A stretch of DNA of 58,566 nucleotides from JAJRZX01 sp964407495 (GCA_964407495.1 CAYOVP010000008.1:1-58566); one strand, 5' to 3'. Positions 15,456 through 24,723 are shown, counted from the stretch's first letter. A program made the numbers and translations. Notes: a model not told the origin generated them from the sequence alone.

Positions 15456-17207
15456 CTATAGTCCCTTGTTCCTGAGAAAATCCCTTGCCTGGTTCAGACC
15501 CAAGGCGGCGGCCCGGCGCATGGCCTCCAGGGCCTTTCCCTCCTCTCCTGTATCCATGTACGCGAGCCCCAGGTTGTACAGCGCTGTGGCGTTCTCGGGC
15601 GCAAGGACGGTGGCGCGTTGGAGGTCGGCTATGGCGGCCCCGTACTCGCCGAGCATGAGGTATGCCGCGCCCCTGTTCAGGTAGGCCTTTGCGTTCTCCG
15701 GGTCCAGGGTAATGGCACGGTCAAAATCCTCAATGGCCTTCTCGAACCTGGAGGTCTCTCCATAGAGGATGCCACGGTTGATGTAGGCATCGGCAAATTC
15801 AGGGCTTATGGCTATGGCAAGGTCATAGTCGGCGAGGGCCTTCTCGAGTTCGCCCCTCCTGTCATAGGCAAGGGCCCTGTTGTTGTACGGGATGGAGACA
15901 CGGTCGGGGTAGAGTTCTATGGCCCGTGTCATGAGGCTTATGGAGTCGTGCCAGATACGTACCTGTCTTATTGTCTGTATGCCGAGTAAGAGGCCCGCAA
16001 TGGCAGGCAGGACCAGTAGGGCCCTTCCTGGCCGTACTCTGGAGTGACTGCCCGGGGCAGGCCCTCCAAGCCCCCTGCAGAGCGCGGCACCGGCAAGAAC
16101 GAAAAAACCCATGGTGGGGATATAGGCGTACCTGTCTGCTACTGCCTGCCCGCCCACGGTGACAAGGCCCGAGACAGGCAGAAGCGTTACTATGTAAAAG
16201 ACCCAGAGCGCAAGGGGCCAGCGCTTGGCGCGTAGAAGGAGGCAGACCAGGGTTATGACCACTATGATGACGAGGGACCCGAGAAAAGACGCGCTCATGA
16301 GCGAGATATGAAAGGGGAGCGGGTAGTAAGGGGAGAGGTTCAGAGGCGCTATGAGTTTGTATGGATAGAATAGAACGGCACGGAGGGCAAGGTAGATACG
16401 TGTGCCGAGGCCATGGGTCTCGAGGCTCCGGAGCCCGCCGCCGGCCCTCTGTGCCCAGACCGTTATTATGGCCCAGGCAAGGGAGAGGAAGAAAAAGGGA
16501 ATTTTCTCGATAATGGCCCCCCTCCAGGACCCAACGTCTCTCTTGAGGGGGTAGTAATCGATGACAAGGAGCACGACAGGAAGGGTGACGGCCATGGGTT
16601 TACTGAGGAGGGCCAGGATAAAGCATGCAAGGGTCGAGGCGTACCACAGGGCCTTCTTCCTCCCCAGAGCGTACTCGAGGTAGGCGAGTATGGAGAGGAG
16701 AAAGAAAAAGGACGAGAGTACGTCCTTTCGCTCCGAGACCCAGGCCACGGACTCTACGTGCAGTGGGTGGAGCGCAAAGAGGAGCGAGGCCGCAAGTGCC
16801 CCGAGTTCGGGCCAGAGCATCCCCCCGCTCCTTTGCTCTTCATACAGAAGGGTGAGGATCCTCTGGCATAGGACGAAGAACAGGGCCGAGTTCAGTCCGT
16901 GGAGTATTATGCTTGTAAGGTGATGCCCCCCGGGCCAGAGACCAAAGAGCGCGTAATCGAGGGTATGGGAGAGGAGGGTGAGGGGGTGGTAGTTGGAGGC
17001 CACTACAGCCTTGAAGACCCAGCGAAGATCGAGGGAGCGGATATGCGGGTTCTGGTACACATACAAGGGGTCGTCCCAGTTGACGAACCCTGCGTCGAGA
17101 AGGGGAAGATAGAGGGCAAGCGCAACGACAAAGACGAGGCAGAGAAGGGTGGCCCTGGTTCCTGCGCCCTTACCTGCCCAGAAGGTCTCTTGCTCTACTC
17201 TGCTCAT
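15456..17207 (-). CDS. TMTC-like polytopic membrane protein with C-terminal TPRs (paralog A)
   Basis: Predicted GT-C-fold membrane glycosyltransferase. About 12 hydrophobic segments occupy residues 20-440, with the luminal FVNWDDP acidic pair (D45, D46) after the first helix and the family block HPLHVESVAWVSERKDV around residue 150. Residues about 450-583 are three or four tetratricopeptide repeats (34-residue pattern with ALAYDRRGE, AYINRGILYGE, AYLNRGAAYLM and ALYNLGLAYMD). Similar architecture is known from eukaryotic TMTC O-mannosyltransferases and from many bacterial TPR proteins of unknown function. The acceptor and sugar are unknown. It is the last of three tandem paralogs, 61 nt after paralog B. 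Confidence 0.8.
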   Translation of the reverse strand: MSRVEQETFWAGKGAGTRATLLCLVFVVALALYLPLLDAGFVNWDDPLYVYQNPHIRSLDLRWVFKAVVASNYHPLTLLSHTLDYALFGLWPGGHHLTSIILHGLNSALFFVLCQRILTLLYEEQRSGGMLWPELGALAASLLFALHPLHVESVAWVSERKDVLSSFFFLLSILAYLEYALGRKKALWYASTLACFILALLSKPMAVTLPVVLLVIDYYPLKRDVGSWRGAIIEKIPFFFLSLAWAIITVWAQRAGGGLRSLETHGLGTRIYLALRAVLFYPYKLIAPLNLSPYYPLPFHISLMSASFLGSLVIIVVITLVCLLLRAKRWPLALWVFYIVTLLPVSGLVTVGGQAVADRYAYIPTMGFFVLAGAALCRGLGGPAPGSHSRVRPGRALLVLPAIAGLLLGIQTIRQVRIWHDSISLMTRAIELYPDRVSIPYNNRALAYDRRGELEKALADYDLAIAISPEFADAYINRGILYGETSRFEKAIEDFDRAITLDPENAKAYLNRGAAYLMLGEYGAAIADLQRATVLAPENATALYNLGLAYMDTGEEGKALEAMRRAAALGLNQARDFLRNKGL

Positions 17208-17268
17208 GCCCTCTTAGCCTCTTTATCTTTGAAAGACCCTTCTACGAGACCGTCCCGGCCCAGGGGCC

Positions 17269-18957
17269 TTACCGCCGTCTCCAGCCGAGCCTCTGGGCGG
17301 CCTCCATGTCTTTGGTGGCAAGTTCCATCTCGCCCATCTCTCCATAGGCAAGGGCCCTGTTATAGTACGCGGCAGTGGCGCGGTGGTCGATCTCTATGGC
17401 CTGGCTGAAGTCTTGGACAGCCTTTCTGAACTGGCCGAGCCTTGCGTATATTACACCCCTGTTTACATAGGCGTCAAGGTAACGGGGGTTTATCTCCAGG
17501 ACGCGGGTGTACTCATCTGCGGCCCGCAGAAGGTGATTGCCTTCGTCGTATGCCTTTGCCAGGTTGTAGTGGGCGATGACGCCTGCGAGCCTGTCCTCGC
17601 CGCCGTGAGATTGGAGATACTCTATCTCGTGTCTCCATAGTGATAGAGAGTCCTTCCAGACCGGTACGGTCTGCCAGGTCTTGATGCCGAGGAGCGCTAT
17701 GACGAGGAACATTACAATGGCCAGGGGCGTCTTTAGCCCTGGCCTGCCGCAGAGACGCATGACCACGAAACCTATGAGCAGGAAGTAGCCGATAGTAGGT
17801 ATGTAGGCGTACCTGTCTGCAGCGGCCTGGCTCCCTACCTGGATGATGCCGATGACAGGGGTAAGGGTTACGAGGTAGTAGAGCCAGACGGCAAGAAGAC
17901 CCCTTCTGCTGCGTCGCGCCAGGTACAAGCAGAGGCCGGTCGTGGTGATGATGAGAAGAACCGAGCCCAGGAAGGCCGGGTCTGCGAGCCCGGGCCGCAG
18001 TGGCAGTGGATAGTAGGGGGCGAGCGTTACGGGGTAGAGGAGTTTATAGGAGTAGAAGACATAGCCCCGTATGGCCACGAAGAGCCTCGCATAAAGAGGA
18101 TAGGAGTGCATCCTGGTGACAGCACCTCCTCTGCCCTGCGCCCAGAGGGTGAGTATGGCGGAGCAGAGGCTGAGCCCCAGGAAGGGCGCCTTCTCCATGA
18201 CGAGCCCGGCCCAGTTCCTGTCTCTCCGCTCGAGGGGGTAGTAGTCCAGTATGAGGAGCACCACGGGCAGCGTAATGGCCATGGGTTTGCTGAGGAGCGC
18301 GAGTGCGAAGAGCAGGAGCGAGAGGCCGTAGGACCAGGGCCGGGGATCCTGCCTGTGGCCAAGGTATGTGATTACGCTGAGGAGAAAAAAGAAGGTGGAG
18401 AGGACATCCTTTCGTTCTGCTATCCATGCAACAGACTCGACATGTAGAGGATGGACCGCAAAGAGAAGTGCCGAGGCGAGCGCCGCCGCCAGAGCACTGC
18501 ATGGTACTCCCCGGGGTGCCGAGGGTAAGCCCTGCGCCACCCCCGTGCCTGTAATGACACTCTTGCAGATCATGATCTTCCTGAAGATGCAGAGCCCAAG
18601 TACGTATACGAGGGCCGAGTTCAGCCCATGTAGAATTATGTTCGTAAGGTGGTGTCCACGGGGATTGAGACCAAAGAGCGCGTAATCGAGGGTATGGGAG
18701 AGGAGGGTGAGGGGGTGGTAGTTGGAGGCCACTACAGCGGTAAAGGCCCAGCGAAGGTCTATGGAGCGGATATGTGAGTTCTGGTACACATAGGCCGGGT
18801 CGTCCCAGTTCACAAAACCCGCGCCAAGGGCTGGAACAAAGACCACAAAGGCAAGGACTGCCGGAAGAAAGGCCGGTACAAGGGCCCTCAGAGGAGCGGC
18901 TTTCTGTCTCTCCTTTAGATCGTTCAGACCCTTCACCGCGCCCTCACTGCTCTTCAT
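17269..18957 (-). CDS. TMTC-like polytopic membrane protein with C-terminal TPRs (paralog B)
   Basis: 562 residues with the same layout as its neighbours: a first membrane segment, a FVNWDDPAYVYQN loop, SNYHPLTLLSHTLDYALFG, HPLHVESVAWIAERKDVLS, and then TPRs from about residue 450. Compared with A and C it has an insertion of about 20 residues before the HPLHVES block (around MICKSVITGTG). The N-terminal 140 residues are nearly identical in wording to paralog A, which indicates recent duplication. The ATG overlaps the stop of paralog C (ATGA), implying co-translation. Confidence 0.8.
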   Translation of the reverse strand: MKSSEGAVKGLNDLKERQKAAPLRALVPAFLPAVLAFVVFVPALGAGFVNWDDPAYVYQNSHIRSIDLRWAFTAVVASNYHPLTLLSHTLDYALFGLNPRGHHLTNIILHGLNSALVYVLGLCIFRKIMICKSVITGTGVAQGLPSAPRGVPCSALAAALASALLFAVHPLHVESVAWIAERKDVLSTFFFLLSVITYLGHRQDPRPWSYGLSLLLFALALLSKPMAITLPVVLLILDYYPLERRDRNWAGLVMEKAPFLGLSLCSAILTLWAQGRGGAVTRMHSYPLYARLFVAIRGYVFYSYKLLYPVTLAPYYPLPLRPGLADPAFLGSVLLIITTTGLCLYLARRSRRGLLAVWLYYLVTLTPVIGIIQVGSQAAADRYAYIPTIGYFLLIGFVVMRLCGRPGLKTPLAIVMFLVIALLGIKTWQTVPVWKDSLSLWRHEIEYLQSHGGEDRLAGVIAHYNLAKAYDEGNHLLRAADEYTRVLEINPRYLDAYVNRGVIYARLGQFRKAVQDFSQAIEIDHRATAAYYNRALAYGEMGEMELATKDMEAAQRLGWRRR

Positions 18958-20660
18958 GGCAGGAAAAACCTCCCACCCATCTCCCTGTACTTTTTCTCAA
19001 GTTCTTTCTCACCGGTGCGTGCGTAGAGGCGGGCGAGTATGTAGTAGGCCTCGCCAAGGTCTGGCTGGAGTTGGAGGGCCTTTTTCATGTCCTTTATGGC
19101 CAGGCGGTACTGCCCGGTCTTCTCATAAAGCAGACCGCGCTCGTAGTAGACCCTCGTGTACGTGGAGTCTATCTTCAGGAGTTCAGTAAGGTCCTCTATG
19201 GCACCCTCGAGGTTGCCCTGCTGGGCCCTCACCCTGGCCCTGTTGTAGTAGGGATAGGACTTGCCTGTCTGAAGTCTTATTGCCTCTGTGAGATCTGCCT
19301 CGGCAAGGGCAAAGGCCCCTGCCTTTGCATAGGCCACGCCGCGCTTGTGGTATGCGATGGGTACATCTACAGGATACCTTGCTATTATGTATGACCAGAA
19401 GGTGATGGGGTCGTGCCAGACCCGTGCCTGGGCTATGGTCCTGTAGGAGAAGACAAAGAGAACTACGCCCGTTACTGCGGTGGCAATAAGGCGCAGTGCA
19501 GGGCCGTAGCGTCTTTTCCAGAAATGGGCGAAGGCCAGGCCAGCGATGATGAGAAAGCCCATGGTAGTTATGTAGGTGTATCGGTCGGCGGCGGCCTGCC
19601 CCCCGACTTTGATAATCCCCACTACAGGTAGGAGAGTTACAAGGTAATAGAGCCAGACAGCGAGATAGAGGCGGCGCCCCCGGCGCGCCTTCATGACGGC
19701 AAAGACCGTAATGACTACGATGGCAGTGACGGATATGAGCATGGCCGCGTCGAAGAGACCCCTCTGCGGTGGCAGCGGGTATATGGGAGAGAGGCCGGTG
19801 GGGAGTACGAGTTTGTACAGGTAGAAGGCAAGGGCCCTTATGGGGACGATGATCCGGTCCGTGTTGCTGTAGAACTCTGTGCCCTGGATGGAGCCGCCGC
19901 TCTTCTGTGTTATGAGTGTTACTGTTGCCGAGACTGCGCTGATGATAAAGAAGGGGATTTTCTCGATAACGAGGCGCGGCCAGCCCCTCTTGCTTCTGCC
20001 CAGGGGGTAGTAGTCGAGTATGAGAAGGACCACGGGCAGTGTCACTGCCATGGGCTTACTTAGAAGGGATAGTACGAACATGGAAAGTCCAAGCCCGTAG
20101 TAGAGCCTTGTCCGGGTATTTCCGGCATAGATAAGGTAGAAGAGGAGCGCCAGGAGAAAAAAGAAGGTCGAGAGAACGTCCTTTCGCTCCGAGACCCAGG
20201 CTACGGACTCGACGTGGAGGGGATGGAGCCCGAAGAGGAGGGCCGCTACCAGAGCGGCGAGCAGGACCTGGCCCCGCTGGAGCCCTGCACGTGACGCCTC
20301 GATGAGCCGAACCGTGAGGATTAGAAAGAGGGCAGTGTCAAGGGCGTGCCAGAGGGTGTTGTGTATGTGGTAGCCAGTTGCGTTCAGCCCGAAGAGGGAG
20401 TAGTCAATGGCAAGACTTATCATGGTAAGCGGGTGGTAGTTGGAGGAGACAGGCGTACTGAAGGCCCAGCGCAGGAACCCCCACCCAAGGGAGCGGATGT
20501 TGGGGTTGCCTACCACGTATGTCGTATCATCCCAGGTGACAAATCCGTTGCCAAAAGACGGGATATATATGGCAAAGGCAGCGATGCCTGCAAGTACGCA
20601 GAGTATGAGAAGGGGAGCCCCCGAGTTGCTGTACGGCCCTGGGTTTTGATTCTTCTTCAC
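18954..20660 (-). CDS. TMTC-like polytopic membrane protein with C-terminal TPRs (paralog C)
   Basis: 568 residues starting with GTG. Loop motif FVTWDDTTYVVGN, then SNYHPLTMISLAIDYSLFG and HPLHVESVAWVSERKDVLSTFFF, with about 12 membrane segments. Three or four TPRs follow from about residue 440 (VAYAKAG, YYNRARVRAQQG, YYERGLLYEKTG, YYILARLYARTG). It is the most divergent of the trio and the first transcribed. The DD pair and the HPLHVES block, candidates for catalysis in the GT-C family, are intact in all three. Confidence 0.8.
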   Translation of the reverse strand: MKKNQNPGPYSNSGAPLLILCVLAGIAAFAIYIPSFGNGFVTWDDTTYVVGNPNIRSLGWGFLRWAFSTPVSSNYHPLTMISLAIDYSLFGLNATGYHIHNTLWHALDTALFLILTVRLIEASRAGLQRGQVLLAALVAALLFGLHPLHVESVAWVSERKDVLSTFFFLLALLFYLIYAGNTRTRLYYGLGLSMFVLSLLSKPMAVTLPVVLLILDYYPLGRSKRGWPRLVIEKIPFFIISAVSATVTLITQKSGGSIQGTEFYSNTDRIIVPIRALAFYLYKLVLPTGLSPIYPLPPQRGLFDAAMLISVTAIVVITVFAVMKARRGRRLYLAVWLYYLVTLLPVVGIIKVGGQAAADRYTYITTMGFLIIAGLAFAHFWKRRYGPALRLIATAVTGVVLFVFSYRTIAQARVWHDPITFWSYIIARYPVDVPIAYHKRGVAYAKAGAFALAEADLTEAIRLQTGKSYPYYNRARVRAQQGNLEGAIEDLTELLKIDSTYTRVYYERGLLYEKTGQYRLAIKDMKKALQLQPDLGEAYYILARLYARTGEKELEKKYREMGGRFFLP

Positions 20661-20916
20661 GCAAGTCTCTTTTTCGGGCTGGCAGGTTTTTCAGCGCCCC
20701 GACTCCGGTTATCCCCTTGTGAGGCGAGAATTCCTTCCGTCTTTTTACCTTAAGGCCTCTCAGTCTCTTTGTATATCTGTATATCTCCTCCAGATGGAAA
20801 GGCCCCTGCCACCGCCCTCTCAAGGGCGCGCTCCTGGGCCGCAACTGTATATTATAACCCTTAAGCAGGGTGCTCTCAAAATTTTTTTGTCTTATCGAGG
20901 TATGGAGCCGCGGGAC

Positions 20917-20945
20917 TTTACAGGCAGGGCCCTAATTGTTAGAAT
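20917..20945 (+). promoter_or_regulatory. queF promoter positioned for a leaderless mRNA
   Basis: TTTACA (20917-20922), 17-nt spacer, TAGAAT (20940-20945), then 7 nt to the ATG. No Shine-Dalgarno is present. Confidence 0.65.
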
Positions 20946-20952
20946 CTCTTGC

Positions 20953-21324
20953 ATGAAGGAAGAACCCAGGTATGGAGAAAAGGAAATAGCCGGCGCCAGG
21001 CTCGAGGCCTGGGAGAACCCGGAGCCAGAGAGGGATTATACTGTGGAGATAAGTTTTCCCGAGTTCACCTGTCTCTGTCCCCGCTCCGGGTACCCGGACT
21101 TTGCCACAATACGCGTAGAGTATGTACCCGACAAACTTCTCGTTGAACTGCGCTCCTTCAAACTCTACCTTAACTCCTTCCGCAACGAGCACATCTCGCA
21201 CGAGGCAGTCACCAATCGTATCTTCTCGGACCTGAAGGCCCTGCTCGATCCCCGGAGCATGGAGGTGACAGGAGACTTTAATGTGCGCGGAAATGTGAAG
21301 ACAATCATCAGGGTCAGGTCGTAG
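20953..21324 (+). CDS. queF: 7-cyano-7-deazaguanine reductase, type I (QueF)
   Basis: NADPH-dependent reduction of preQ0 to preQ1 in queuosine synthesis, on a tunnelling (T-)fold. Catalytic Cys in FTCLCPRSG and Asp in PDFATI, the QueF signature ELRSFKLYLNSFRN, and EHISHE, which contributes to substrate binding. At 123 residues it is a compact unimodular enzyme. The open frame extends 78 codons upstream, but the conserved N-terminus begins at MKEEPRYGE, and a promoter ends 7 nt before this ATG, which settles the start. queC, queD and queE are not in the window. Confidence 0.92.
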   Translation: MKEEPRYGEKEIAGARLEAWENPEPERDYTVEISFPEFTCLCPRSGYPDFATIRVEYVPDKLLVELRSFKLYLNSFRNEHISHEAVTNRIFSDLKALLDPRSMEVTGDFNVRGNVKTIIRVRS

Positions 21325-21463
21325 GGGGCTGGAGAGGAGGCAGGCGCCAGAGGCAGGGGCCCTTTGTCTCTACTTCTTCGTATCTTCCTTCTGGCGCTCA
21401 GAGCCCCACGAACCTCTCTTCCAGAGACCGAAGCCGGGAAACCCTTCTTTTCTTTCTTCCGCC

Positions 21464-22321
21464 TTACTTGCTATTTTTCAAGAACCTGAAGAACTCGCTC
21501 TTTGGTGTAATGATGAGTGTGTCGCCCTGGCCGAGGGTCTTCTTGTACGCCTCCATGGTCTTCAGGAAGTAGAAGAACCCCGGGTCTTTCTTGTAGGCCA
21601 TGGCATAGAGCCTGGTGGCCTCGGCATCGCCCTCGCCGCGGTAGACCTGGGCCTTGCGTCTCGCCTCGGAGAGTATGACCGTCCGTTCCCTGTCGGCCTT
21701 TGCGCGTATGGCCAGTGCCCTCTCCTCGCCCTCAGATCGGTATCTCTTGGCCTCGCGCTGCCTCTCGGCCCTCATGCGCTCGAAGACAGCGCGTTCGTTC
21801 TCTGGCGGAAGGTCCGCGCGTTTTATGCGTACGTCTCTCACCTCGATGCCAAAGGCGGCAGAGGCCTTGTTGGTCTTTTCCGTCACAGACTTCATGAGCG
21901 AGGAACGCGTCTTGGAGACTATGTCCACGAGGTTGTGCTTTCCCAGTTCCTCGCGGAGGTTGGAAAATATTATGTCGTCGAGACGCGACTGGGCCCCTGT
22001 CTCGTTACGCACGGTCTTGTAGTATCGGAGAGGGTCTATGATGCGCCACTTGGCGTAGTTGTCCACGACAAGATTCTTCTTGTCGCGCGTGATTATGGCC
22101 GATGGCGTGGCGTCGTAGATGAGCAGACGCTTGTCAAAGAAGATGACCTTCTGCGTAAAGGGGGTCTTCAGGTAGAGGCCCGGCTCTGTGATGGCGCGTA
22201 CTGGTTTGCCCAGTTGGATAATTATGGCCGACTCTGTCTGGTCCACCTTGTAAAAGGTCTGCGAGGCGAGGATGACGATACCAATGACGAGGACTACGAT
22301 TATATTTATCTTCTTTTTCAT
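21464..22321 (-). CDS. hflC: HflC, SPFH-family subunit of the FtsH-regulating complex
   Basis: Membrane-anchored SPFH/band-7 protein that forms a periplasmic cage with HflK around the FtsH protease. One N-terminal membrane segment (residues 5-22), a band-7 domain (about 23-190) and a charged helical region rich in Arg, Glu and Ala (about 185-245) with the ALAIRAKADRERTVILSEA pattern. The 285 residues are typical. It overlaps hflK by 4 nt (ATGA). Confidence 0.94.
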   Translation of the reverse strand: MKKKINIIVVLVIGIVILASQTFYKVDQTESAIIIQLGKPVRAITEPGLYLKTPFTQKVIFFDKRLLIYDATPSAIITRDKKNLVVDNYAKWRIIDPLRYYKTVRNETGAQSRLDDIIFSNLREELGKHNLVDIVSKTRSSLMKSVTEKTNKASAAFGIEVRDVRIKRADLPPENERAVFERMRAERQREAKRYRSEGEERALAIRAKADRERTVILSEARRKAQVYRGEGDAEATRLYAMAYKKDPGFFYFLKTMEAYKKTLGQGDTLIITPKSEFFRFLKNSK

Positions 22322-23415
22322 TTCTTCTTGCCTCCTCTGCCGGGCAGGCCGCTTCGGCCAAGGGGCAGGTAGGGGAGGACGTTCTTCTGGAGTTCCTCGT
22401 CTATTATGTACTTCTCCATGTTACCGAGAACCTCTTCCATTGTCTTGATGTAGATACGCTTTTCCGTAATGTCACGGGCCTTCCTGTATTCCTTGAGCAC
22501 CTGGAGGAAGTGGCTCACATCACCCTTGGCCTGGTTGATGGTGGCCTCTCTGTAGGCCATGGCCGCGTTGATTATCTTCTCGGCCCCGCCCTTGGCCTTG
22601 GGAATGATGTCGTTGCGGTAGCCTTCGGCCTGCTCCACTGCCTTCTCGCGGTCCTCGCGGGCGCTCGCAACGTCCTTGAAGGCCGCCACCACCTGGCGCG
22701 GGGGCAGAACATCCTGGAGTTGAACAGCGATGATGCTAATACCGACAGAGTACTTGTCGAGGATGTTCTGCAGGAGCCGCCGCGTCTCCTGTTGCACCTC
22801 GAGCCTGCCCTGGGTGAGTATGTCGCCTATCTTCGTCTTCCCCACTACCTCGCGCATGGCTGCCTCTGCCGCGTCGCGTATGGTCTTTCTCTGGCCGCGT
22901 ACGTTGAAGAGAAAGGCCACAGGGTCTTTTATCTTGAACTGCACGATGAACTCAACGGCCACGATGTTCTCGTCGCCCGTTAGCATGAGCGCTTCCTGGT
23001 CAATGGACGTGTACCTGGCCGGTGGTCCGGGGTCTACGGTCTTGAAGCCCACCTCTATCCTGTGGACCTTGGTTACCTGGGGCCTCAGGACATTCTCCAC
23101 CAGGGGTATGAGGATATGAGGCCCTGGTGTGGTGGTACGAACCACTTTGCCGAAGCGGCGCACTACGCCTATCTCCTCGGGACCCACGATGTAGAAAGAG
23201 TTGAGGACGATGAAGACCACCACTATCACGGCAACGACTATGCCAAGGGCCGGGACGCGCCTCTTGAAGTCCCTGAAGAAGTCGCCCGTTTTTCTGAATA
23301 CAGCCTCCACATCAGGCTTACTTCTCGGGCTCTTGGGCCCGCCCCTTCCACTCTCCCCTATCCAGGGGCCGCGAGGTATATCCCTATCGTTGTCATTGTT
23401 ATTGTCATTGGTCAT
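22318..23415 (-). CDS. hflK: HflK, SPFH-family subunit of the FtsH-regulating complex
   Basis: Partner of HflC. The 365-residue protein has a hydrophilic Asn/Asp/Gly-rich cytoplasmic N-terminus (residues 1-50), one membrane segment (about 55-75), a band-7 domain beginning FYIVGPEEIGVVRRFGK, a long helix (VASAREDREKAVEQAEGYRN) and a short C-terminal Gly/Arg tail. First gene of the hflKC pair, with its own promoter and no visible Shine-Dalgarno. Confidence 0.94.
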   Translation of the reverse strand: MTNDNNNDNDRDIPRGPWIGESGRGGPKSPRSKPDVEAVFRKTGDFFRDFKRRVPALGIVVAVIVVVFIVLNSFYIVGPEEIGVVRRFGKVVRTTTPGPHILIPLVENVLRPQVTKVHRIEVGFKTVDPGPPARYTSIDQEALMLTGDENIVAVEFIVQFKIKDPVAFLFNVRGQRKTIRDAAEAAMREVVGKTKIGDILTQGRLEVQQETRRLLQNILDKYSVGISIIAVQLQDVLPPRQVVAAFKDVASAREDREKAVEQAEGYRNDIIPKAKGGAEKIINAAMAYREATINQAKGDVSHFLQVLKEYRKARDITEKRIYIKTMEEVLGNMEKYIIDEELQKNVLPYLPLGRSGLPGRGGKKK

Positions 23416-23421
23416 GATTAC

Positions 23422-23450
23422 ACGCTACACGCTTTGTCCGGGTATGTCAA
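23422..23450 (-). promoter_or_regulatory. hflK promoter positioned for a leaderless mRNA
   Basis: TTGACA (23445-23450), 17-nt spacer, TAGCGT (23422-23427), then 6 nt to the hflK ATG. No Shine-Dalgarno. Confidence 0.65.
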
Positions 23451-23516
23451 AGTTTTAAAAAAGAACCAGCACCGCTCTCTGGCTCTAATCGCGATACAGG
23501 TCTCTTCGTCCCCGTA

Positions 23517-24632
23517 TCATTTTCCTTGGCTGGGTGTGGGTTCGCACCTGAGGATGGCCTGGAGTTCTCTGAGCAGAAGCGCATTCTCCTCCCTGCGTCG
23601 AAGGGCAACGCGGAAGTACTCGCTTCCAAGACCACGCACGCCCGATAGATCTCGGATGAGGATCCTTCGCTTGAGAAGCAACTCCCCAAGGGCCGGCGCC
23701 CCAAGACCCCTGCGCTTCGAGAGGCGTACGGTAAAGTAGTTGGCAGAAGAGGGATAGGCGTAGAGGCCCTCAAGGGAATCGAGCCCCTCTTTCATGAATA
23801 GGGCCTCGCGCCGGAGCCAGGCCCTTGTCCGTGCAATGTAGGCACTGTCCGCGAGGCTCGCCCTTGCCGCGGCATCGGCAAGGGCATTGACAGACCAGGG
23901 AGCAAGGTGCTTCCTCACGTCCTCTATGAGGTCGGCGCCTGCAACGATATAACCGAGGCGCAGGGCCGCGAGACCGAAGAACTTGGTCATGGACCGAAGC
24001 ACAACAAGATTACCGCTCCTTGCCGCAACCCCTGCCAGGGAACAAGACTCGTTGAAGTCTATGAAGGCCTCGTCTACGATGAAGAGCGTTCCCGCCTCCC
24101 TGCAGGCCGCGGCCACGCGAACCATGGTCTGCAAAGACTCGAGCCTCCCAATGGGGTTCGAAGGGTTTGCCATGTAAAGGACCTGGGGCCTTGTCTCTGC
24201 CAAGGCCTTCTCAAGGCCAGCCTGGTCGAGACAGAAGCCGTCTTCTGGACGGAGAAAAAAAGGCCTCACCGCGGCCCCGGCCAACCCAAGCGCCCTGGCA
24301 TACTCGCTGAACGCAGGCTCTACCACCATGGCGCTCCTCGGTGCAAATATGCGCGGCAGTAGGTATATGAACTCTGTAGAGCCGTTTCCCACGGCAATTT
24401 GATCTTCGTGAACACCCAGGTACGAGGATAGCGCCCTGGTAAGGGCCCCGGGGTGAGGCTCGGGATAGGCGGCAAGGAGAGGGCTCTTGCCGAGTAGATC
24501 CGAGAGGGCCTCCAGCGCCGCCGGCCCCGGACCCTCGGGGTTTATGCTCGCGCTGAAGTCGATAATGGAAGACGCTTCGAGACCTCGCTCCCTGGCAATG
24601 CGGCGTATGTCTCCACCATGCGTGTCCTGCAT
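23517..24632 (-). CDS. cobD: Threonine-phosphate decarboxylase (cobalamin side chain)
   Basis: PLP enzyme of the HisC/CobD fold that decarboxylates L-threonine phosphate to (R)-1-amino-2-propanol phosphate for the cobalamin nucleotide loop. It has the N-terminal HGGDIRRIARERG and DFSASINPEGP typical of CobD, GNGSTEFIYLLPR, ANPSNPIGRL, VDEAFIDF and SMTKFFGLAALRLGY with the PLP lysine. The 371-residue product starts at ATG 24632. A TTG 18 nt upstream lies inside the promoter spacer and is rejected. The cognate pathway genes cbiB and cbiP are 11-14 kb away. Confidence 0.9.
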   Translation of the reverse strand: MQDTHGGDIRRIARERGLEASSIIDFSASINPEGPGPAALEALSDLLGKSPLLAAYPEPHPGALTRALSSYLGVHEDQIAVGNGSTEFIYLLPRIFAPRSAMVVEPAFSEYARALGLAGAAVRPFFLRPEDGFCLDQAGLEKALAETRPQVLYMANPSNPIGRLESLQTMVRVAAACREAGTLFIVDEAFIDFNESCSLAGVAARSGNLVVLRSMTKFFGLAALRLGYIVAGADLIEDVRKHLAPWSVNALADAAARASLADSAYIARTRAWLRREALFMKEGLDSLEGLYAYPSSANYFTVRLSKRRGLGAPALGELLLKRRILIRDLSGVRGLGSEYFRVALRRREENALLLRELQAILRCEPTPSQGK

Positions 24633-24638
24633 CGAAAA

Positions 24639-24667
24639 AACGTACTCCAAAGCCCCCTCAGTGTCAA
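24639..24667 (-). promoter_or_regulatory. cobD promoter positioned for a leaderless mRNA
   Basis: TTGACA (24662-24667), 17-nt spacer, TACGTT (24639-24644), then 6 nt to the ATG. There is no Shine-Dalgarno and no cobalamin riboswitch between promoter and start. Confidence 0.65.
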
Positions 24668-24723
24668 GATGACACTACCCGGAGATGAAATATAAAAAAG
24701 AGACGGCAAGACAAAGCCCCCTC

